Of a stretch of 34,366 bases of DNA, positions 24,169 through 31,900 are shown one piece after another (within the stretch, counting starts at the first letter, position 1; the number at the start of each line of letters is the position of its first letter). Below the pieces are notes generated by a model that saw only the letters and a program-made list of their open reading frames with translations, did no database searches and was not told the origin of the DNA. The translations under genes were made by a program, and so were the position numbers. Source of the DNA: an uncultured Ruminococcus sp. (GTDB lineage: Bacteria > Bacillota > Clostridia > Oscillospirales > Acutalibacteraceae); contig CADBOO010000033.1 in NCBI GenBank assembly GCA_902796225.1, positions 1 through 34,366 of the forward strand, read 5' to 3'.

Positions 24169-25200
24169 CTATTTACAAATAATTTTTGCTATTCTGTTTG
24201 CGCCGCCGCCGTCAACGACCCTGACCGCAGCCGACGCCATTCTGTTTCTGAGCGCTTTATCTTCTGCAAGCGCCGCAACAGCATCAAAAACATGCCGAAT
24301 AAAATCATCGTTGTGCCGATAGTCGCCGGCGTCGATCATGATCCCTTTTTCGCCGAAGACCTTTGCGGCAGGGATCTGATTATCCGCACAGACATATGTG
24401 ATCGTCGGCAGCCCGCAGGCGCACAGCTCATACAGCGTGCTTCCTGCGGCAGATACCGCGATATCATGGCGCAACATCAATTGTGACATATTCTGCACAT
24501 TATAAACTATATTCACCTGTTCGATATCCTGTGCGAGCGCACGGATCGACTCAAAGTCTGCATTCGCGCCGCCGATGATGAACGTAAATGCAAAGCGGCT
24601 GAATGCTTGCCGGCGATCTTTGATACTGCGGATCATGCTCAGCGCGATATGCTGAGGATCCGCACCGCCGGTCGAGATCAGGACTTTTTGCGCCGATTCA
24701 GGCTGATCGTGAGGCACGACATGCGAAAACTCCGATCTCAGCGGCGTATACTCCGTTCCAAGCACAAACTGCGGAACGATATCCGCATCCCGATACAGCC
24801 GATCATAATCATCGGCTTTTGCGAAAATATTATAGTTGATCACAACGTCAGCGGGATACGGGAATGACAGCTGATCATCCAGATAGATCAGTCTGATCGT
24901 ATCCTTGAGCTGTCTGAGATAGTTTTCGGTCACATAATAGCTGTCAACAAAAACCGATCGCGGACGGTATTGATCAATCAGTGAAAGCATCTGTTCAACC
25001 TCGCTGTCCATATCGGAAAAATCGGTATGCAGGACAGCATTACCGTAACCTCGCTGCGTCAGCAATCGTTCACATTTATTATCGGCGGTAACGAACAATA
25101 CGGCTTCACCGTTAGCGGTCAGCGCATCGGCGATCGAAAGGCACCGCATCATATGACCGAGACCGATCCGTTCATTTCCGTCTACTCTGAATAGTATCAT
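24169..25200 (-). CDS. pseG: UDP-2,4-diacetamido-2,4,6-trideoxy-beta-L-altropyranose hydrolase
   Basis: This enzyme removes UDP to free the diacetamido sugar, the fourth step of pseudaminic acid synthesis. The 343-residue protein has the GT-B-like fold. FRVDGNERIGLGHMMRCL at the N-terminus contains the catalytic His (His16, equivalent to His17 of the Campylobacter enzyme), and the C-terminal half shows STGGADPQ, IIGGAN and AAGSTLYELCACGLP, which bind the nucleotide. The ATG overlaps the pseH stop as ATGA, so translation is coupled. Confidence 0.88.
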   Translation of the reverse strand: MILFRVDGNERIGLGHMMRCLSIADALTANGEAVLFVTADNKCERLLTQRGYGNAVLHTDFSDMDSEVEQMLSLIDQYRPRSVFVDSYYVTENYLRQLKDTIRLIYLDDQLSFPYPADVVINYNIFAKADDYDRLYRDADIVPQFVLGTEYTPLRSEFSHVVPHDQPESAQKVLISTGGADPQHIALSMIRSIKDRRQAFSRFAFTFIIGGANADFESIRALAQDIEQVNIVYNVQNMSQLMLRHDIAVSAAGSTLYELCACGLPTITYVCADNQIPAAKVFGEKGIMIDAGDYRHNDDFIRHVFDAVAALAEDKALRNRMASAAVRVVDGGGANRIAKIICK

Positions 25201-25670
25201 AATCGTTTCTCAAAATACAGGATCCGATCCTTTCTGCCGGTCGGGACAAAACCAAGCTTGTCCGCCAGCTTCAAGGAAGCGATATTATCCTCATGGATCT
25301 CGGCGAATGCCTTGCTGCAGCAAAGTGTCGTTTTCGCATACTCCAAGAGATATTCCGAGCCTTCAAACGCCAGACCGCGCCGCTGAAACGGTTTTGCGAT
25401 CAGGTAATTGATCTCGACGGTATTGCCGTCCCTGATCAATCCGAAAACACCGGCTCTCTCCCCTGTCGCCTTATCGACTGCGATATAATCGGTGCGCTTC
25501 TCGTTATGCGGATATATATCGCAAAACCAATGCAAATGTTCTTCGAGCGTGATCCTGTGCGGATCGACAAAATAACGGTAGACGTCCGGTTCGGATCTGA
25601 CGTCGACAATAAACTGCGCGTCCTGCTCTTCGATCTCTCTGAATCGTAATCTGCGGCTTTCCATCATCAT
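25197..25670 (-). CDS. pseH: UDP-4-amino-sugar N-acetyltransferase (GNAT), PseH type
   Basis: A 157-residue GNAT acetyltransferase. The acetyl-CoA loop is AKPFQRRGLAFEG, and the closing NIASLKLADKLGFVPTGRK helix is typical. In the pathway it acetylates the 4-amino group made by PseC. It begins with three ATG codons in a row; the first overlaps the pseI stop (ATGA). Family membership alone would not give the substrate; the assignment rests on its place between pseI and pseG. Confidence 0.82.
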   Translation of the reverse strand: MMMESRRLRFREIEEQDAQFIVDVRSEPDVYRYFVDPHRITLEEHLHWFCDIYPHNEKRTDYIAVDKATGERAGVFGLIRDGNTVEINYLIAKPFQRRGLAFEGSEYLLEYAKTTLCCSKAFAEIHEDNIASLKLADKLGFVPTGRKDRILYFEKRL

Positions 25671-26701
25671 TCACCGCAGATCATATCCAAGTTTAGCGGT
25701 TCACCGAACGGAATATCCTCAGCCGCGGTCTTGCCGATGATCTCTTTCAGATATCGCGTATGCAAACCGTCGCTCGGACGAATACTGCGGACGTTTTCGG
25801 CGGTGAATGCTTCGCCTTTTTGGATGGGCTTGACCGCAAACAGACTGCGTCTGAACTTCAGCGAAGCCTTTTCACCATCGGTCAGGCTATAATCGGGACC
25901 CTGCGCGATCAACTTTGCGTTTCTCGCGTCTTCGACCATCTTTCCGAATTCATCCAGCGTCATACTGAACGCGCTGTCCGCGCTGTCTACGGTATCGAGC
26001 CTGACGTGCTTTTCGATCACGCACGCACCCAGCGTCACGCCGACGACCGGTCCCAGACTGCCGGGACTGTGGTCGGAGATCCCGACAGGCACGCCGAATC
26101 TCTGCTTCATATCGGGGATATTGCCGAGGTGCATATCCGACCAGACTGCCGGATATTCGCTGGTGCATTTGAGCAGGACGATCTGATCGTTGCCGACTCT
26201 TCTGCACGCTTCTACAGCTTCACCGATCTCTTCGGGACTGCCCATGCCGGTAGAGATGATCATGGGCTTGCCTTTGGACGCGGCATATTCGATCAGCGGG
26301 ATATCCACCAATTCGAAGCTCGCGATCTTATACGCTTCACAGCCGACTTCCTCCAGAAAATCGACGGAAGTATCATCAAAAGGCGTCGACAGGAAATCGA
26401 TGCCGTTTCTGTCGCATTCCTCTTTGATGCTCTTTTGCCATTCCCACGGCGTATAAGCGTCCTGATACAGATCGTGCAGGTTGTACCCGTCCCATAAACC
26501 GCCGTGGATCTTAAAGTATTCTTTATCGCAATCGATCGTGATCGTATCCGCGGTATAGGTTTGGATCTTGACGCAATCCGCGCCGGCTTCAGCCGCCCGC
26601 TGCACGATCTCAAAAGCATTTTCGATATTGCCGCCGTGGTTGGCACTCATCTCCGCGATGATATACACATCACCGGCGTTGATCTTTTCATACAAACGCA
26701 T
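25667..26701 (-). CDS. pseI: Pseudaminic acid synthase
   Basis: A 344-residue NeuB-family TIM-barrel enzyme that condenses the freed sugar with phosphoenolpyruvate to give pseudaminic acid. IIAEMSANHGG, VKIQTYTADTI, TPWEWQ, LSTPFDDTSVDFLE, YKIASFE, ISTGMGS, LLKCTSEYPA, GISDHSPG and EKHVRLD follow the family in order, and the TPWEW, TYTADTI and LWDGYNL segments favour PseI over NeuB or LegI. The C-terminal part (about 285-344) is an antifreeze-like SAF domain. It starts 4 bp after pseF and overlaps pseH by 4 bp. Confidence 0.9.
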   Translation of the reverse strand: MRLYEKINAGDVYIIAEMSANHGGNIENAFEIVQRAAEAGADCVKIQTYTADTITIDCDKEYFKIHGGLWDGYNLHDLYQDAYTPWEWQKSIKEECDRNGIDFLSTPFDDTSVDFLEEVGCEAYKIASFELVDIPLIEYAASKGKPMIISTGMGSPEEIGEAVEACRRVGNDQIVLLKCTSEYPAVWSDMHLGNIPDMKQRFGVPVGISDHSPGSLGPVVGVTLGACVIEKHVRLDTVDSADSAFSMTLDEFGKMVEDARNAKLIAQGPDYSLTDGEKASLKFRRSLFAVKPIQKGEAFTAENVRSIRPSDGLHTRYLKEIIGKTAAEDIPFGEPLNLDMICGE

Positions 26702-26705
26702 AGAA

Positions 26706-27398
26706 TTACTCCGTTTGATTCAACATTTTATACTTGAGTTCCGCCATGATCCAGTCGGAATCCGTGTCGATATCCTGCTCCTGTTCCTCGGGAACCTCGA
26801 TCGGCATCGTCCGCGGCATAACCAGCGAATGATACCGGTTGAACGAATCTGTTTTGCAGGCGTAGAACTGACCGCAGTCGTGGTACAGCGGCATAAGATC
26901 CTGACTACGCTTTGACGCGTTCTCTGGATACTGATACTGCAGCATGCCGTCCTTCAGGATAAACGCCCTCTGCGGCGGAAAGCTGAACCGAACGATGGTC
27001 ATAACGGAATCAACATCGTTGTTTTCGAGCTTATCCATCGCTTCTTTGAGCTGTTCGCTTGTGACAAAAGGAGCGGTCGGGTACAGGCAGATAAAGGTAT
27101 CGTATTCTTTCCCGCGTTCCTTATACTTTTCCAGCACCTCTGCGATAACGTCGGCGGACGTCGCAAAATCGTTGCTGGTTTTCTCGCTGCGCATAAAGGG
27201 AACTTCCGCGCCGTACTGCTTTGCGATCGACGCGATCTCGTCATCGTCGGTCGAAACCATCACCGTATCAAATGCGCCGCTGCCAAGCGCCGCCAGGATA
27301 CTGTACGCGATGATCGGCTTGCCGCAGAATTCCTTCGCATTTTTTCTCGGGATCCGTTTGGAACCGCCTCTGGCGGTTATGATAGCAATGCTTTTCAT
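26706..27398 (-). CDS. pseF: CMP-pseudaminic acid synthetase
   Basis: A 230-residue cytidylyltransferase that activates the sugar as a CMP donor, the last cytoplasmic step. The N-terminal IITARGGSKRIPRKN is the CTP-binding motif, and VSTDDDEIA and ICLYPTAPF are conserved. LYHDCGQFYACK and the PIEVPEEQEQDIDTDSDW end are typical of PseF rather than NeuA. It begins 2 bp after pseC. Confidence 0.9.
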   Translation of the reverse strand: MKSIAIITARGGSKRIPRKNAKEFCGKPIIAYSILAALGSGAFDTVMVSTDDDEIASIAKQYGAEVPFMRSEKTSNDFATSADVIAEVLEKYKERGKEYDTFICLYPTAPFVTSEQLKEAMDKLENNDVDSVMTIVRFSFPPQRAFILKDGMLQYQYPENASKRSQDLMPLYHDCGQFYACKTDSFNRYHSLVMPRTMPIEVPEEQEQDIDTDSDWIMAELKYKMLNQTE

Positions 27399-27400
27399 AA

Positions 27401-28597
27401 TTATTTCCTGTAATTTGCGACGACTTTTTTCACCGCATGGATAACGTCTCTAACGTCCTGGTCGGTCATCTTCGGATAAAGCGGGATACTCATGATGCCG
27501 CTGTAGACCTTCTCGGCGTTCGGGCACAGACCCTTTTCATAGCCTCTGTGCTGATAGAACGGGAACCAGTAGACCGGTACATAGTGGATCTGACACTGAA
27601 CGTTTTCGGCGCTCATCGCGTCAAAGAATTCTCTTCTGGTACAGCTGAGCTTATCGAGGTCAAGCTGAATGATATACAAATGTCTGCAGGTATCCGACTC
27701 GGGGATCTCTTTCTGTACGATGATCTCCGGCAGTTTTTCAAACGCCTTATTGTACTGCGCGACGATCTCTTTTCTTCTCTGAACAAAGCTGTCGAGCTTA
27801 CTCATCTGGCTGACGATCAGCGCAGCCTGGAAATCCGTCAGACGATAGTTGTATCCGAGCCGTACCATCTCATAATACCACGGGCCCTCATGCGGCGCGC
27901 CTTCCATCAGGCTGTCGTCATGAGTGATACCGTGTGTTCTGACCAGTTTCAGCGCCGTATAGTAATTCTCATCATTTGTCAGTACAGCGCCGCCCTCGCC
28001 GCCGGTGACGGTCTTGACGGGGTGAAAGCTGAAGCAGGTCATATCGGCAAGACTGCCCACCTGTTTACCGTTGTATTTGGTGCCGATCGAATGAGCTGCG
28101 TCTTCAATGAAGATAAGCCCAAACTCATCGCAGATCTCACGGATCTCTTTATTCTTGACAGACTGTCCGGTAAAATCGACCGCAACGACCGCCTTGGTCT
28201 TATCGGTGATCTTCGCGCGGATGCTGTCGGGATCGATATTATAGGTTTCGGGATCAATATCGGCAAATACGGGAGTCGCGCCGCAATAAACGGCACAATT
28301 CGCGCTGGCGGCAAAGGTCAGAGGCGTTGTGATGACCTCGTCGCCCTCTTTGACGCCTGCCGCAAGGCATGCGCAATGCAGCGCTGCGGTACCGTTGGAT
28401 ACTGCTACCGCATACTTTGCGCCGGTATACGCCTCCAGCGTATGCTCCATCTCGTCGACCTTGGGACCGCAGGTGATAAAATCACTTTTGAGCACATCGA
28501 CAACTGCCTGAACATCATCATCATCGATCCACTGACGTCCGTAATACAGCTTGCCGCCGCGAACCGGATAACCGCCTTTGATCGCTAATTTTTCCAT
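27401..28597 (-). CDS. pseC: UDP-4-amino-4,6-dideoxy-N-acetyl-beta-L-altrosamine transaminase
   Basis: A 398-residue PLP-dependent aminotransferase of the DegT/DnrJ/EryC1 fold, the second step of the pathway. The PLP lysine is Lys195 in FSFHPVKTVTGGEGG, the phosphate contacts lie in SNGTAALH, and FIEDAAHSIG supplies the ring Asp. The HPVK sequence is the PseC form. The start at 28597 has AGGTGAGG just upstream; the longer reading from 28633 lacks a good site. It heads the operon after a strong promoter. Confidence 0.9.
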   Translation of the reverse strand: MEKLAIKGGYPVRGGKLYYGRQWIDDDDVQAVVDVLKSDFITCGPKVDEMEHTLEAYTGAKYAVAVSNGTAALHCACLAAGVKEGDEVITTPLTFAASANCAVYCGATPVFADIDPETYNIDPDSIRAKITDKTKAVVAVDFTGQSVKNKEIREICDEFGLIFIEDAAHSIGTKYNGKQVGSLADMTCFSFHPVKTVTGGEGGAVLTNDENYYTALKLVRTHGITHDDSLMEGAPHEGPWYYEMVRLGYNYRLTDFQAALIVSQMSKLDSFVQRRKEIVAQYNKAFEKLPEIIVQKEIPESDTCRHLYIIQLDLDKLSCTRREFFDAMSAENVQCQIHYVPVYWFPFYQHRGYEKGLCPNAEKVYSGIMSIPLYPKMTDQDVRDVIHAVKKVVANYRK

Positions 28598-28671
28598 AAT
28601 CCTCACCTTTCTGTATCGTGGAATTGCTTTCATGTTGAAAGAATATTAAATATTCCTATATAGCCTTTTAT

Positions 28672-28700
28672 ATCATACTATAAAAGCACAGAAAAGTCAA
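28672..28700 (-). promoter_or_regulatory. Promoter of the pseudaminic acid operon
   Basis: On the minus strand, TTGACT and TATGAT are separated by 17 bp. Transcription from near 28665 would give a leader of about 68 nt before the pseC ATG. Confidence 0.7.
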
Positions 28701-28756
28701 TTTCTGATTTTTACTTCGAGGCGGTACCGCAATCAAATAATCAAATCAAGTTTTCA

Positions 28757-28795
28757 CATGCGAAAGGCACAGTAATCAGCCGAGCCTTTCGTATG
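28757..28795. repeat. Inverted repeat in the gap before the pse operon
   Basis: CATGCGAAAGGC and GCCTTTCGTATG form a 12-bp stem with one wobble pair around a 15-nt loop. It lies between the LRR gene terminator and the pse promoter. The whole gap 28598-28951 contains this hairpin, the adjacent terminator, the pse promoter and no convincing gene. Confidence 0.55.
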
Positions 28796-28799
28796 ATAC

Positions 28800-28835
28800 A
28801 AAGCAGCCGCAGAACAAATGCTCTGCGGCTGCTTT
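28800..28835 (-). terminator. Terminator of the giant LRR protein gene
   Basis: A perfect 14-bp stem, AAAGCAGCCGCAGA/TCTGCGGCTGCTTT, with an 8-nt loop lies 116 bp after the stop codon. The minus-strand U-tract is only TTT, so termination may need the second hairpin beside it. Confidence 0.6.
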
Positions 28836-28951
28836 CGGGGATTATGAGGATAAGGAAATGAAGCTGTCAATGTATGATGAGATCAGTCGTTCGCCGTATT
28901 TGCGGCAAAGCGCTTAATTTCTAGGCTTTTTATCAACGGATGAAGGATCGC

Positions 28952-31900
28952 TCAGATTTCTTCAAACGTGAAGCCGTATTGATTCGCATAAGTCTGCGCT
29001 GTCGAACCGGCATAACCCCGAATCGTAAAATCGTCGCGCTTATAATAGACTTCCGATTCTGTAATTTCCTGATCAAGGGTATAGCCGATCGCATGCTTTA
29101 CAATCGTCGTAACGGATTTCGGCACTGTCAGCATTTTCAGCGCGGGACAATCGACAAACGCATTAGCGCCGATCGTCTTCAGATTTTCTTCAAGGCTGAC
29201 CTCGCTGAGCAAGCTACAGCTGCGGAACGCCGCTTTACCGATCGAGATGAGGGTATCGGTAAACTTAATGCTTCTCAGGTTACGGCAATTGAGGAACGCA
29301 TAATCGCCTACGGTTTTCACCGAAATGGTTTTTTCACCGTAGGAATCGTAAAGGTAATACAGACTTTCGCAGTTCGCAAAGGTATAGTCGGCGATCGCGG
29401 TGACAGAAGCAGGTAGTTTGAAGTTATCCAGCTCGGTGCAGCCGTAGAAGGCGCGACTGCCGATCGTCTTGATCTCTTCAGGCAGCGAAACGGTCGTCAG
29501 CGCGGTGCAGCCCTCAAAGGCGGAATCGCCGATGGACTCGTTTTCAACGGGTGGGATCACAACGCCTAAATGCGTCTGATAGACCTCGCCGGCAAAGGTG
29601 ACTCGTTCAAGCGAGGTACAGTCTTTTGCCGCCTTCGCACCGAAGCTCTTGACGCAGCGCGGGATACTCAGCGATATCATTGAGGTGCATTTTTCAAATG
29701 CGCTGTCACGGATCGCGACGACCTTTCTACCGTAAATAGAATCCGGAACCGCCACTCTCGTTTGACTTCCGACATATTTTGTGATCTCGGCGTTTCCGTC
29801 GGCGTCGATCTTGTACCTGAAACCGTTGTTTGAATCCCCGAAATATGAGTTCCACATCACGACCGTATTGATATTAAAGAAGTTATTCGGGTTCATGGCG
29901 GCGATCACGCTCTTTTTGATCCTATGGATCACGATCGTCGCGTGCTTATCCTTTTCGGGAGCAGGATCGACGCTGCCTTCCTGATACGCGCTGATAGCTG
30001 CGTCGACGGCATAGACCTTGTTGGTATTATCAAGGTACGCGCCGTTGATCGCGGCGGTATCGCCCGCATAGGTACCGTTTGCGACGACAATAAAGTACAG
30101 ATACTCCTCAAAGTCCTTGTCGCTGATCGTCAGGCCGTCGATATTGCCGGCGATCATATTGAACTGGTCGCGATTGAAGGTAACGGCGACGTTTGGGTAA
30201 GTTACGAAGCCGGGGTTCAGACCGCTGATATAATCCTTGACGGTATATGTACCGACCTCCTCGGTATTCAGCGCGGTGTATCCGGAGAGATTGTTCGGCT
30301 TACCCGGAACGTTGTCAACGCCGCTGTACTGCTTGAAGACATAGTCTTTCTCAAGATACGGCTTCTTCCAAAGCGCTGTTTGGGTAACGTCGGCGATATC
30401 CCTTTGATTGATCTCCAGCGCGTCGAATTTGATCACGCTCATGGGAGATACAGCCAGCGGGGTAGTCGTCGTCATCGCACCGAAGAGCGTATTATTGACG
30501 ACGGCAGGAGAGCTCAGGCTGATCCTCTCTTCATAGTTATTGGTTTTATAGACCAGTACGGCAAGGGCTTTATCCTTAAAAAACGCGTCGTTGTACTTTT
30601 CGCGGATCCCGTTGTCGAGGCGCAGGTTCTCCGGGAACAGATAATTAAACTGGCTGACCGACCTGACCGTCGCGATGAAACCCACCCTATCGCTTACGTT
30701 GCCGCATATATCCGTAAACGCGCTGCAATCGGAGCCGATCGTGTAGGCGCCTCTGAAGGCTCTGGTGTAGTCCAGATCTTTCCGCTGAGACGGCCAAAAG
30801 TCGTTATAATCATTGTTGTTCATCGAGAAGTAATTGACCGGGTTCGCAACGATCGCGGTCCCCTCTTTATCCTGCACGTTCAGCTTGATACTGAAGTCTT
30901 TTCCGTAGGCGCCGATGCGCACAATGATCATGCGCCAGCAACTGTCGGGCGACTCGGTATTGCTCTCATGCTGTCGCGTGACGTCCACGGTCAGCTCATT
31001 CTTGCCGGTACGGTAAACGCGGTCGACGGTCACCTTTGCCATCGAGCTGCCCTGATAGACGCGCATTGCGATAAAGCTCTGATAGCTGAAATCGCTATTA
31101 TTTGAGAATTTCTCTATATTGTAGGTAAAATCGTCGCGCTCGGCGGGTTTGCCGTCAGCACCGGTATAGAGCTTTTGGATCGTCTTTGCGACGTCGTCTT
31201 TTTTGGTGATGTGATACCCCGCGTTCGTTTCGCTGTAACTGCCGCCGTCGGGTTGGTGATCATTACTGACATAGAAGCTGATATCCGTATCATACGGCGG
31301 ATAGGGCGACGCCCAAGCCGATACAGCGGTGATGTTCGCGACGTCGCTCTGCTTCACCTGTAAGAACTTGTGGACGAGCGGCGCGACAGGCAGACTGTAC
31401 GGATTGCCATCTTCGTCATATTGCGGATTGTAGGATTCTCCGGCGCTCGCGTACAGGGTATTGCCTTTTACGGCGATATTGTTGAGATAGGCTTTACTGT
31501 AATAGTCGTTGCCCTGGATCAGCGCGCAGACCATCGCGTTGGTTTTAAACCACGCTTCGTCATACTTTTTCTCGGTATCAAAGCCGGGGAGGTATTTTTC
31601 AAACCCCGCGCGTGAGCGGATCACCACCACATAGCCTGTATCCATATAGGGTCTGCCGAGAGGCGTGCTGTCAAAGCCGAATTTGTTCCACGCCGGGGAC
31701 GACACGGTGATGGGCGTCGTGCTGAGCGTCTTGTAGCCCTCGGCAGAGGGATCGAGCGGCATTTCGGGGGTTTGGTTCCAATACGGCAGCTCGGTATAAA
31801 CGGTGCCGGTCTCGTTGGCTCTGCCGCACCACAGCTTGAGATCTGTTACGTTTTTGACATAGCCTTTGATTACCGCGCGGAAGGTGTAGACGGGGATGTC

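Noticed and set aside
25667..26701. Sialic or legionaminic acid synthase (NeuB/LegI)
   Set aside because: The TPWEW and TYTADTI segments, together with adjacent pseC, pseF and pseG, fit PseI better.
27437..28588. Plus-strand open frame of 383 codons opposite pseC
   Set aside because: It mirrors a well-supported aminotransferase and its translation has no recognisable motif.
28858..28917. Plus-strand frame of 19 codons with an AAGGA nearby in the gap before the pse operon
   Set aside because: It is very short, the putative ribosome site is too close to the ATG, there is no promoter, and it lies antisense in the untranslated tail of the giant LRR gene.
29924..31105. Plus-strand open frame of 393 codons opposite the giant LRR gene
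   Set aside because: It is a shadow of the repeat protein, with Asp/Arg/Ile-rich composition typical of antisense translation.
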